Shown in pieces: positions 16,488 through 23,209 of a stretch of DNA of 64,000 nucleotides. Position 1 is the first letter of the stretch; each line of letters starts with the position of its first letter. The position numbers and the translations under genes were made by a program. The stretch comes from an uncultured Flammeovirgaceae bacterium (lineage in GTDB: Bacteria > Bacteroidota > Bacteroidia > Cytophagales > Cyclobacteriaceae): positions 248,001 through 312,000 of the forward strand of contig CAKZYA010000060.1 in NCBI GenBank assembly GCA_937883755.1. The letters are read 5' to 3'. The notes beneath the pieces are model-generated. The model was not told where the DNA came from and did no database searches. It was given only the letters and a program-made list of their open reading frames with translations.

Positions 16488-17143
16488 AACTCTAATGCAT
16501 TACTAATTGCGGGAAACTCTTCACTAAATATGTCTCGGATCAAATTCGCGATTTCTCGATGTTCTAATTGTGTGTGTTCATCGCACCGAATTTGCAGGTA
16601 GTGTATCCAACTACGGACACTTCCCTTCATATAGATTCGTGTTTGTGTAGACAATGGAAGAACCATTCTAGCACACTCTTTTGCTACCCCATGCGCTATC
16701 AATACGGTGTATAATTCTTGAGAGGCATCAAGGTGCGTTTTTATTACTTCACTAGCTGTTTCTTCCTCATGACCTAGTGTGGGATCAAATGTGTCGCTTG
16801 AACTCTGGCGGTTCTTCTCCGCTTGCTTACGCAACTGGATGGGTTCAATCTCAGTAACCTTAGCATAGCGTTGAGAAAACTCCTGAAACGAAAAAGATCG
16901 GTGTCGAAGTATTTGCTGGGCAATGGCTCTACTAGTAACAATTTCAACTGTCATATCAACCATTTCAAATGGCGACCAATGCCTATTCTTCACTAAATAT
17001 GCTATTAGCTTCTCGGAAGTGTCTTTGTTGAGTTGGTTGGAGGGGTTGCTAACTCTAGCAATGTATACAATTAACTCTTCAGCAGTCAAATCTTCAATTT
17101 CAGGAAGAAAGCTTTTTGTAACAGATATTAAATTTACATTCAT
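16484..17143 (-). CDS. thyX: Flavin-dependent thymidylate synthase ThyX
   Basis: 219 residues. The ThyX signature is present as RHRSFSFQEFSQRY near residues 79-92 (family form RHRxxSxNExSxRY, here with Q at the usual N). Other conserved parts are HWSPFEMVDMTVEI and the C-terminal GSVRSWIHYLQIRCDEHTQLE-type block, noted in part. It makes dTMP from dUMP with methylene-tetrahydrofolate, FAD and NADPH, supplying thymidine for phage DNA. A close match to the operator-like 14-mer (TAATTACACTAAAT) lies directly before the start. Confidence 0.92.
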   Translation of the reverse strand: MNVNLISVTKSFLPEIEDLTAEELIVYIARVSNPSNQLNKDTSEKLIAYLVKNRHWSPFEMVDMTVEIVTSRAIAQQILRHRSFSFQEFSQRYAKVTEIEPIQLRKQAEKNRQSSSDTFDPTLGHEEETASEVIKTHLDASQELYTVLIAHGVAKECARMVLPLSTQTRIYMKGSVRSWIHYLQIRCDEHTQLEHREIANLIRDIFSEEFPAISNALEL

Positions 17144-17182
17144 GATTTAGTGTAATTATTTAGTTAGGAAAAATGACGAATG

Positions 17183-17383
17183 TCACTGATGTGGTTTGTT
17201 GTTTAGGATGCTTTTAAGTTCACGAAATCGCTTATTCATCATCCACCATTGGTGAAGATGTTTGATGAAGTTGCTAATGAAAAATGGAGAGAGTAGAAGG
17301 TAGCAAAGTATTAACCCTACCCACTCAACTACATCCATATCGTAGAGCGTCCCAGTAGTGAGGAATCGTTTTAGTCGTTTCAT
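17183..17383 (-). CDS. Small phage membrane protein
   Basis: 66 residues from ATG 17383 (a GTG lies just before it). One or two hydrophobic segments around residues 18-40 (VEWVGLILCYLLLSPFFISN), flanked by basic residues. The upstream gene ends at 17386, so translation is probably coupled. Function unknown. Confidence 0.5.
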   Translation of the reverse strand: MKRLKRFLTTGTLYDMDVVEWVGLILCYLLLSPFFISNFIKHLHQWWMMNKRFRELKSILNNKPHQ

Positions 17384-17385
17384 CA

Positions 17386-17631
17386 CTAATCAGCTTGGTG
17401 TACTTCCTGGATATACTCTTCTCGCTCTTTAATCTGCTCTACTACGCTCAGGTAGATAGACTCAAACTCCATCATCTCAATAGATTCCCAATGCTCGGTA
17501 ATTTGGTGAGGGGCAAACCGATTATGCGGAGAAGTGTTGATTGTAGCTCTCTGTTCATCAACAATGGTGACCTCGCTGGATCTAATACGAAAGGCTATAC
17601 CGTTTAGCTCGCTTTTGAATGCATATTCCAT
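17386..17631 (-). CDS. Small hypothetical phage protein
   Basis: 81 residues, soluble. The N-terminal half looks like beta strands (YAFKSELNGIAFRIRSSEVTIV), the C-terminal half like one helix (MEFESIYLSVVEQIKEREEY). It is followed at once by a small membrane protein. Function unknown. Confidence 0.5.
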   Translation of the reverse strand: MEYAFKSELNGIAFRIRSSEVTIVDEQRATINTSPHNRFAPHQITEHWESIEMMEFESIYLSVVEQIKEREEYIQEVHQAD

Positions 17632-17642
17632 GATAGTAGGGG

Positions 17643-18047
17643 TTATAAGTGATTAATATTGAATTTGGGAGGAAGGGCTTTATATGACTCTACATCTAGA
17701 AAGGCTTTAATCGCCTCTTCAGTAGACATCTGCATTTTGAATGCCTTTTCGAGATCATTCAATAACCTCTCTGCTGCCCGGGCATAGTGGGCAATAAATA
17801 CGGTGTCTCGCTTTTTTAAGGCAGCTTCCACCATAATAGAAGAAACAGCAGCTTCATCGGCTGGGATGGTAAGGGCTATTTTATCTAGCTCTACTTCTGG
17901 AGCCCGCTCAATGCGCTCTATTAGGGCGTTGGTGAGCAGATCACCAATACTACCTTCTTTCAGCCAGCCATTGGATTTTAGATAGCGCATTTGGGTAGCC
18001 ACGAGTCGTGCTCCCATCTTCGGGGTTTTGATTTGTATTCTACACAT
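17643..18047 (-). CDS. Hypothetical helical phage protein
   Basis: 134 residues from ATG 18047. A longer frame reaches 18140 but runs through a small gene in another frame and gives an unlikely Ser/Gly/Arg-rich start. The body is helical (SIGDLLTNALIERIERAPEV; FIAHYARAAERLLNDLEKAF). No family recognised. AACCAAATTTTC sits just before the start, a motif also seen upstream of 7392. Confidence 0.55.
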   Translation of the reverse strand: MCRIQIKTPKMGARLVATQMRYLKSNGWLKEGSIGDLLTNALIERIERAPEVELDKIALTIPADEAAVSSIMVEAALKKRDTVFIAHYARAAERLLNDLEKAFKMQMSTEEAIKAFLDVESYKALPPKFNINHL

Positions 18048-18060
18048 GATGAAAATTTGG

Positions 18061-18189
18061 TTAATAAGGATAATTGTCATTGTTGCTGTGGTCGGTGATC
18101 TTCCAGATCGTCCGAAAGAACCAAAGCGTAGCAATGACACAGAAAATGATTTCGTGGTGTTGAAGGAAATAGTCTACTAGGGTTTGCAT
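18061..18189 (-). CDS. 42-residue membrane peptide
   Basis: A short frame, ATG 18189 to TAA 18061, that begins MQTLVDYFLQHHEIIFC and continues VIATLWFFRTIWKI: one transmembrane helix (about residues 15-28) with a charged, Asn-rich C-terminal tail. It fills the gap between the antirepressor (stop 18194) and the next gene (start 18047), with 4- and 13-base spacing, and would otherwise be an empty 146-base hole in a dense operon. Function unknown; small phage membrane proteins may serve in superinfection exclusion. Confidence 0.55.
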   Translation of the reverse strand: MQTLVDYFLQHHEIIFCVIATLWFFRTIWKITDHSNNDNYPY

Positions 18190-18193
18190 TAGT

Positions 18194-18889
18194 TTAGTTT
18201 TTAAGGTATTGCCTGATGTAGTGGAGCCCTTTTTGGGTGACCATTGTCTTCAGGTATACCCGGCTGTCGCCCTGGCGGTCTTCAAATTGCCGTTCGATCA
18301 CCTTGAAATATCCCCGGTCAATAAAAACTTGGTAAGGATGGTTGTTGGCACGAAGAATTTGTTCGTTTCGAAGGAAACGGAATAAGTTATTTCGTCCGTA
18401 GCCCGGGATGGCTAGCACTTTTGCCACTTCATCCATAGCAATAAGATCATTACTGGACATAGTAGCATCAAAGGTGTCAGCTTTCGGTTGCAGCTCTTTA
18501 ATTTTACTATTCTTCCTTTCTATTTCAGCTTTTTGCTCAGCTACCCTATCTTGTAATATCGCCACCGCCTTCAGGATAATAGCATCCTCATTCCCATTGA
18601 TAGCTAGGTGTGATAAGGCCATATTATCCTGAACGTTAGCATTCGCCTCTGTTTTCACTTCAGAATGAGCAGCGATTCGGTGTGAGACAGCTTTAGTTAA
18701 GAAATGCGTAATCTTACTTTGGTTTGTATGAGACTTTTCTCTAACTACCTGATAATCAAAGTTAACCTTGAGGTTAAGCCTGTTAAACTGTTGAAGAATC
18801 CAGTTCACATAATTTTTCTTAACTCCTAGCTGTTGGTGCAATTCTCTAGCTGATTCAGTGAATTGGTCTGGTTGAAATAAATCTTCCAT
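18194..18889 (-). CDS. Phage antirepressor (AntA/AntB-like N-terminus, KilA-C C-terminus)
   Basis: 231 residues. Residues 1-65 resemble the AntA/AntB domain (ARELHQQLGVKKNYVNWILQ then VNFDYQVV). A helical linker follows (EIERKNSKIKELQPKADTFD), and the C-terminal ~95 residues match the phage antirepressor KilAC domain (IAMDEVAKVLAIPGYGRNNL; VTQKGLHYIRQYL). Such proteins lift repression by binding the phage repressor, and are often controlled at the RNA level. Here the leader holds both an operator-like site and a terminator-like hairpin. Confidence 0.85.
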   Translation of the reverse strand: MEDLFQPDQFTESARELHQQLGVKKNYVNWILQQFNRLNLKVNFDYQVVREKSHTNQSKITHFLTKAVSHRIAAHSEVKTEANANVQDNMALSHLAINGNEDAIILKAVAILQDRVAEQKAEIERKNSKIKELQPKADTFDATMSSNDLIAMDEVAKVLAIPGYGRNNLFRFLRNEQILRANNHPYQVFIDRGYFKVIERQFEDRQGDSRVYLKTMVTQKGLHYIRQYLKN

Positions 18890-18904
18890 ATAAGAGGGGA
18901 AATA

Positions 18905-18945
18905 AAAAAGTACAGCTTTCGGGAGTGCGCCCTACTCGCTGTACC
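18905..18945 (-). promoter_or_regulatory. Terminator-like hairpin before the antirepressor gene
   Basis: GTACAGC (18911-18917) pairs with GCTGTAC (18939-18945), with an inner GGG/CCC. On the minus strand it is followed by six U and then, 15 nt later, the antirepressor ATG at 18889. RNA-level control is well known for phage antirepressor genes such as ant of P22, where an antisense RNA is used. Confidence 0.6.
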
Positions 18946-18999
18946 TTGCAATAGGATTGAACCGCACTGTTCATAGGCTCAATATCGCTATATAATTCA

Positions 19000-19029
19000 T
19001 TATAACCAAAAATTATTTGGTGTAATTAT
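19000..19029. promoter_or_regulatory. Operator-like repeat, copy 2
   Basis: ACCAAA (19005-19010), AATTA, TTTGGT (19016-19021) is a perfect 6-bp dyad. Its minus-strand flank TAATTACACCAAAT (19015-19028) is identical over 14 bases to the site at 10921-10934. It lies upstream of the antirepressor leader, next to a TTATAATG stretch that could be a promoter element. It is a candidate binding site for the repressor coded at 20672 or the HTH protein at 11881. Confidence 0.55.
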
Positions 19030-19059
19030 GAAATATTGAAACAAAAAAAACTCTGGATC

Positions 19060-19407
19060 TTATTTTGAGAATGTGAATGCAAATCCAAAATCACAAATAA
19101 CCAAATACGTTTCCCCCTCAGTTACATACACCTTATCTCTCAAGAATTTTGTGAGCGTGGTTTGTAGCTCAACTGAATCTACTTCTTGGGAATGGTCTCC
19201 ATTATCAACCAATTCTCCATTTGCAATTAGCTGGTGATACTGTTCTTCTGAAATTGCCCATTGGGGTAGTCCACCTACGGCGTGAAACCAATCTACCATT
19301 ACAAACGTCGTAGGTAATCCACCACCAAAGCAGTAGCCTTGTGGGTAAGACTGAGGTAGTTGAAACACTCGGCAAAAATTGTTAAATCCGTTAACTTGAT
19401 ATTTCAT
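19060..19407 (-). CDS. Hypothetical phage protein
   Basis: 115 residues, soluble, with several Gly/Phe-rich strands (YPQGYCFGGGLPTTFVMVDW; VICDFGFAFTFS). No family recognised. Its 5' leader consists of the 18-bp tandem repeats at 19415-19477. It is the last gene of the transcription unit that starts near 20549. Confidence 0.45.
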   Translation of the reverse strand: MKYQVNGFNNFCRVFQLPQSYPQGYCFGGGLPTTFVMVDWFHAVGGLPQWAISEEQYHQLIANGELVDNGDHSQEVDSVELQTTLTKFLRDKVYVTEGETYLVICDFGFAFTFSK

Positions 19408-19414
19408 TTTCTTT

Positions 19415-19477
19415 GATTTTGTTGATTACTATGATTTTGTTGATTACTATGATTTTGTTGATTACTATGATTTTGTA
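19415..19477. repeat. 18-bp tandem repeat, 3.5 copies
   Basis: GATTTTGTTGATTACTAT occurs three times exactly (19415, 19433, 19451), followed by GATTTTGTA. It spans the gap between two minus-strand genes and includes the last codons and stop of the upstream gene. Unit length is six codons, so copy-number change keeps frame. On the minus strand each unit carries a TAG stop and an AT-rich run before the ATG at 19407. Confidence 0.9.
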
Positions 19478-20241
19478 GTGGAGGCTTTAGCTTCTCGCTG
19501 TTCAATAGTCCCCTTTGTCTTAGCAATTGCCTTAGCAGCTCGCCCCCTAGTCATGGAGTTAATTCCCTCGATCATTTTGTTCTTTTCTTCACTAGTAATC
19601 TGCTTATTATTGAGAAGAAGTAATAACTCAGTCTTTTGCTTGACAGTGGCGGGCTGCTGGGCTTTCTCCTCTTCACTCATCTCAGCCACTGGTTTACTAG
19701 TCTCTGGGGATGGAGTAGCAGCTTTTTCTTTGGTTTTCTCTATTGGGTCCTTCTTTGCTTTCCGAGAAGGCTTACTGTCAGACTGTAAGTAATCCATTTC
19801 TTCGGCGGGAGTAGGCTCAAATCCCGCTGCCCGGATAATCCAAGCAAGTAACAATCGAAAGGCTTTACCTACCGCTCTAGTTTGGCTCATAGATTCAATA
19901 GCAAACTTTTGATAGTTACGTTTACCGTTTTCTTTGTTAGAGCATGAGGAGTGACCGCTCCCTACTACTTCCCCCGTGTTGTGGTCAATCAAAACTACCC
20001 TGGCCTCAAAGCGCACTTCTTCCGGTGTGGAAACATCTTTTACATATTCTACCCTGGGGTAAATATTTAGTCTAGCCCCAGCAAATTGCCACCCTTCTAC
20101 GTTGACGTATGACTTTCCTTGAATGTGATGAAACAGTTTATTCTCTTTGATAAACCGCGCTAGTTCCTGAGCCAAGTTCATCATGCTGGCACTATCAGTC
20201 AGCACTAAATTTGCAATCTTTTTTTCTCTGGTGTTAGACAT
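19465..20241 (-). CDS. Candidate single-strand annealing / recombination mediator protein
   Basis: 258 residues from ATG 20241; a TTG-started extension would run through the leader hairpin, so I reject it. The core has YPRVEYVKDVSTPEEVRFEA, then the IESMSQTRAVGKAFRLLLAW motif, which resembles the S-x-A-x-T-R-A-x-G-x-A-x-R block of phage recombination mediators and annealases. A K/S/P-rich linker joins a small helical C-terminal domain. With the YqaJ exonuclease at 13799 it would make a phage exonuclease-annealase pair. The family assignment is tentative. Confidence 0.5.
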   Translation of the reverse strand: MSNTREKKIANLVLTDSASMMNLAQELARFIKENKLFHHIQGKSYVNVEGWQFAGARLNIYPRVEYVKDVSTPEEVRFEARVVLIDHNTGEVVGSGHSSCSNKENGKRNYQKFAIESMSQTRAVGKAFRLLLAWIIRAAGFEPTPAEEMDYLQSDSKPSRKAKKDPIEKTKEKAATPSPETSKPVAEMSEEEKAQQPATVKQKTELLLLLNNKQITSEEKNKMIEGINSMTRGRAAKAIAKTKGTIEQREAKASTTKS

Positions 20242-20261
20242 AGTTTCGAATTTTTGGACAT

Positions 20262-20287
20262 AAAAAAACCGGAAGATTTTCTCCCGG
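20262..20287 (-). promoter_or_regulatory. Terminator-like hairpin followed by an out-of-frame mini-ORF
   Basis: CCGG-AGA/TCT-CCGG stem (20269-20287), then seven U and at once an ATG at 20261. That ATG opens an 18-codon frame ending at TAG 20205, which overlaps the start of the annealase gene (ATG 20241) in another frame. The layout suggests transcriptional and perhaps translational control of that gene. Confidence 0.5.
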
Positions 20288-20345
20288 CTCAATACTTCTT
20301 GCTTTTTAGGTAGTGTAGGCGCATACTGCGCTAGTAATACTTCTG

Positions 20346-20549
20346 CTATATTCTTTTTTCAATCGTTATTCGTAATCCATTAGTATCCCAAGTGAAAGGC
20401 ACTGACAGTCCCTCTATTTTAAAAAGCTCTTGCCTTACCTGATCTATCGCTATTATTGCATTAGAACTTGGAATAAAATGTTCCAACGGAGGAGATGTAT
20501 CCCCGCCTTGGTCAAGAATGTTCTTTGTGGTAGTGTGATTTTCTTTCAT
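20346..20549 (-). CDS. Small hypothetical phage protein, first early gene
   Basis: 67 residues, soluble: a polar N-terminus (KENHTTTKNILDQGGD) and an alpha/beta C-terminal part (AIIAIDQVRQELFKIEGL; WDTNGLRITIEKRI). It is divergent from the repressor gene, with a 122-base AT-rich region between them that should hold both promoters. By position it could be a Cro-like or immediate-early product, but no HTH is visible. Confidence 0.45.
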   Translation of the reverse strand: MKENHTTTKNILDQGGDTSPPLEHFIPSSNAIIAIDQVRQELFKIEGLSVPFTWDTNGLRITIEKRI

Positions 20550-20671
20550 GCGACACTTAATTTATTTATGAATTTTACAAAGTATTTTTTGTGTTTTTAG
20601 AACTTTTCTTAAGTTTATTCGTTGTCTTAGTTACTTTTATACGAATCATTAACACGAACAACCATTTCAAT

Positions 20672-21049
20672 ATGCCAATTATTTATGATAAGTCTACCTC
20701 CGGGACGATCATGAAAGATCTCCGCGCACTATTACGTCTTAGACAGATTGAAGTAGCTAAGGAGCTCAATATGAACAGTAGCCATTTATCTATGGTAGAA
20801 AACGGGAAGTACCATTTTACCATTGAGCATTACTGTGCTTTGGTTAACTATTATGAGAAGCTAGGCGTAAGCACGAATGTGGAAGCTCTTGCTACTGGAG
20901 TAGATCGTAAGCTTACCTTACCGGATAATCGACAAGGTCCAGATACTTCAGCTTTAATCAACACGCTGACTAGAACAGTGGATCGCCTCGAGACGGAGCT
21001 AGAGCAAGCAAGGAAAGTGATTGCTGGCTACCGTGCCAAGTACGGGTGA
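20672..21049 (+). CDS. XRE-family repressor, candidate prophage immunity repressor
   Basis: 125 residues from ATG 20672; a longer upstream frame is hydrophobic and AT-coded and looks spurious. Residues 10-65 form an XRE helix-turn-helix (MKDLRALLRLRQIEVAKELN then SSHLSMVENGKYHFTIEHY). The C-terminus is a coiled coil (SALINTLTRTVDRLETELEQ) for dimerisation; there is no LexA/CI peptidase domain. It is the only plus-strand gene between the integrase and the early genes. An AATCATTAACACGAAC motif precedes the start. Confidence 0.75.
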   Translation: MPIIYDKSTSGTIMKDLRALLRLRQIEVAKELNMNSSHLSMVENGKYHFTIEHYCALVNYYEKLGVSTNVEALATGVDRKLTLPDNRQGPDTSALINTLTRTVDRLETELEQARKVIAGYRAKYG

Positions 21050-21072
21050 GGTTCGATAGTACGTTAAAAGGG

Positions 21073-22455
21073 TCAACCGATCGGCGACCCAACCTTACTC
21101 CCAGCCCCCTGGGTAAATGAAAGCGACTCATTTATTACTGATTGTGATTCTATATTTTTACGTCTACGGTATAGGCTTTCATTACGGAATGCAGCATATA
21201 CTTTTTCTGTCGTAGTAATACTTTTGTGTCCAAGCATCTTAGAAACTTCTCGCAAGCTATAGCCTTTTTCAAGCCAAAAAGTACCTGCGGTGTGCCTGGC
21301 TCTGTGTGTTTGCAATAATAGGTTGAGCCTTCTACCAATCGTTGTAAGGTTGTCTCTATGTGTCTGGTAGTTATGGTAAGGTATTAAAAAACTTTCATTT
21401 TTTCTTCTATCTTTCCGAAAATGGCGGAATTCGCTTAGAATATGTGCGTATTTAAACGCATTGGCAGAAAACGGAGATAAATAGTACTGAACGCTTTTCT
21501 TTCGGTAATGCCTCACCCACTTATAGCCATCTTTATCTAGATCGATATGTTCCTCAGTGAGCTTTTTCAGGTCTGCCCAAGCACTACCGATCTCACATTG
21601 GAGTAGGTAGGTGTATAGCGATAATTTCTCTTTGATATCAATCCCTATTCTTTCAGCTTCTCCCTCTATTTGAGCTATTTCTTCAGGGGAATGGTACCGA
21701 TAAGGATTCTTGGTTTTAACGTAAAACTTGTAATCCTGGATCTTTTTATGTACTACTAAATTCTCATTTAAATACGTGGCATGGTCTAAGATAGCTTTGA
21801 AGTGTAGCGCAATGATTCTTGCCGATGTATCTACCATGTTATTGGCTAAATGGGTCGCCAGGTTGCTATAAAAAAGAGGGGTGTTCATCATCTCAATATC
21901 CATATCAGCTACTCCTAGATTACTTTTCATGTATTTCTGAATGGTATTTTGGTAGGCTTGGTAGGTTTTCTTTGTACCATACGATAGCCGTCTATTCTTT
22001 TCATTGAAAGAAGCTAACACCTCGCTATACATGAGTCTTTTCTGAGGAATAAGATGCTTTCCAGAATAGTAATAGTTGAAGTCTTTCATAGTGAAAGGTT
22101 GATGCTTTTTACCAAACTCTTTGAGAATGGCCTTTATTTCTAGTTTACATTCGTCGATTTCGTCATTGGCGATCATTGCTTTTTTAGATCGACCTTTTAC
22201 TTCTTTTAGCACATTATCCCATTTAGAGGGAAGCACTTTTACTTGAGTAGAGACTTCCCGAGGCTTGCCGTGTAGGGTGAGCCGGATATAAACAGGTTTG
22301 AAATGTTCTTGAACGATCGTGCAGGGAATATTACGGTTCTCGGCGAGCACATAGGTGCCAAGTTCAAAGTTAAACCGGGCTTCCCGGCCACAAGTTGATC
22401 GAGTCTTTTTGCCACGGTTCTGGTTTACCCAAATGAGAATCGAGTAGGGTATCAT
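21073..22455 (-). CDS. int: Tyrosine recombinase / phage integrase, Bacteroidota type
   Basis: 460 residues. The N-terminal arm-binding part is followed by a SAM-like core-binding domain (about 150-240) and the catalytic domain. Box II is clear: HRARHTAGTF, then MLGHKSITTTEKVYAAF with the nucleophilic Tyr. The usual Arg I motif (T/S-G-x-R) reads EIGSAWADLKKL, with Ala where Arg is expected; several Bacteroidota integrases such as IntDOT also lack Arg I. It should integrate and excise the prophage, and lies about 750 bases from the right junction. Confidence 0.9.
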   Translation of the reverse strand: MIPYSILIWVNQNRGKKTRSTCGREARFNFELGTYVLAENRNIPCTIVQEHFKPVYIRLTLHGKPREVSTQVKVLPSKWDNVLKEVKGRSKKAMIANDEIDECKLEIKAILKEFGKKHQPFTMKDFNYYYSGKHLIPQKRLMYSEVLASFNEKNRRLSYGTKKTYQAYQNTIQKYMKSNLGVADMDIEMMNTPLFYSNLATHLANNMVDTSARIIALHFKAILDHATYLNENLVVHKKIQDYKFYVKTKNPYRYHSPEEIAQIEGEAERIGIDIKEKLSLYTYLLQCEIGSAWADLKKLTEEHIDLDKDGYKWVRHYRKKSVQYYLSPFSANAFKYAHILSEFRHFRKDRRKNESFLIPYHNYQTHRDNLTTIGRRLNLLLQTHRARHTAGTFWLEKGYSLREVSKMLGHKSITTTEKVYAAFRNESLYRRRKNIESQSVINESLSFTQGAGSKVGSPIG

Positions 22456-22485
22456 ACTTCAATGGGGATTAGAATTAGACGATAT

Positions 22486-22860
22486 TTATTCAGTAAACAG
22501 TTTCAAAAAAAGATCGTATTCCCAATCATTGGGGTTTCCTGCCAATCCAGAGTTGTCAGGGTGCGGATCAAAATAAGGCTGACCAGCGTATCCAACAATT
22601 GCATGTAAGCAATCATGTCTAGGTGATTGACCAGCAATGATATGAAAGCCTTTTAGGTGTTTCTTAGGCTCATCAAGTCGGGCGGTTAGCAAATAGAGTT
22701 CTTTGGTAAAGAGATAGTCATTGAGGGCTTCTCGCCACTTCGGTAAAGCAGTAACCAGATCCGGTATTTCTTCTAGGGAGACTTCTAAGATAGAAGCCAC
22801 ACAAGCAGCCATACAATTACCTTTATCTTTCCCGAAAGATGTTTGCTTGATTGGTATCAT
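22486..22860 (-). CDS. Phage protein with papain/C39-like fold
   Basis: 124 residues with the conserved order of a small phage family: KGNCMAACVASILEVSLEEIP (Cys in the helix start), then SPRHDCLHAIVGYAG (His) and PYFDPHPDNSGL (Asp/Asn). These are the places of a papain-like Cys-His-Asn triad. The substrate is unknown. The ATG overlaps the stop of the 52-residue membrane protein upstream as TCATGA, indicating translational coupling. Confidence 0.6.
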   Translation of the reverse strand: MIPIKQTSFGKDKGNCMAACVASILEVSLEEIPDLVTALPKWREALNDYLFTKELYLLTARLDEPKKHLKGFHIIAGQSPRHDCLHAIVGYAGQPYFDPHPDNSGLAGNPNDWEYDLFLKLFTE

Positions 22861-23015
22861 GAGTGGGAGTTTTTGCGGTGAATAATTTGGTTACGAATAA
22901 ATTCTTCGTATTCTCGCTGATGCCTTTTCAGGGAACTTTTGATAAGTAATCCTGATGGTATAGCTAGGGCAAGCATCCCTAGAAAAAAAAGGAGGTAATA
23001 AGCCAGATTGGACAT
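22857..23015 (-). CDS. 52-residue membrane protein
   Basis: A short frame, ATG 23015 to TGA 22857, beginning MSNLAYYLLFFLGMLALAIP and ending in a basic tail (KRHQREYEEFIRNQIIHRKN). One N-terminal transmembrane helix (about residues 4-25). It is coupled to the next gene by a 4-base overlap and has CCATTAACACACAAAATC just before its start, a motif shared with other genes of this prophage. Function unknown. Confidence 0.6.
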   Translation of the reverse strand: MSNLAYYLLFFLGMLALAIPSGLLIKSSLKRHQREYEEFIRNQIIHRKNSHS

Positions 23016-23209
23016 GATTTTGTGTGTTAATGGATTTAAGGAAAATAAAGGTGTTCACCGAAGTGTTCACCGCCAATACAATTGATTTATAGCTATACTA
23101 TAAATATTATTTAGGCAATACTATAAATTACTTGGCGAAAAACCTAAAATATGAACATTTTAGATTTTGGTGTATAAAAGTGTATATTGTGCTTAAGTCC
23201 TCAGTCTGG

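Larger units (their letters stand above)
1..23200. mobile_element. Right-hand part of an integrated prophage
   Basis: This stretch carries a coherent phage gene set: lysis-type cassette, methylase, RusA-like resolvase, primase-helicase, YqaJ exonuclease, ThyX, antirepressor, XRE repressor and tyrosine integrase. Genes are short, tightly packed and mostly on the minus strand. The left end and the structural genes lie outside the window. The right end is placed near 23200 because the next reading frame matches only the C-terminal tail of a MarC-type membrane protein, followed by host rnhA. The exact att core cannot be set without the left junction. Confidence 0.9.

Noticed and set aside
18048-18140. 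N-terminal extension of the 17643 gene to 18140
   Set aside because: The extra 31 residues are Ser/Gly/Arg/Thr-rich and come from DNA that codes the 42-residue peptide in another frame; ATG 18047 is the natural start.
18950-18972. tRNA-like GGTTCAATCC on the minus strand in the antirepressor leader
   Set aside because: No matching arms; it is part of the leader upstream of the hairpin.
19415-19477. Tandem repeat considered as a CRISPR array
   Set aside because: The 18-bp units are contiguous without spacers and there are no cas genes in the window.
20242-20292. TTG-started extension of the annealase gene to 20292
   Set aside because: It would be translated through the terminator-like hairpin and U-tract; ATG 20241 starts a family-like sequence.
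22891-23076. 61-codon minus-strand frame
   Set aside because: It overlaps the 52-residue membrane protein at 22857-23015, which has a coupled stop-start and a normal membrane protein composition.
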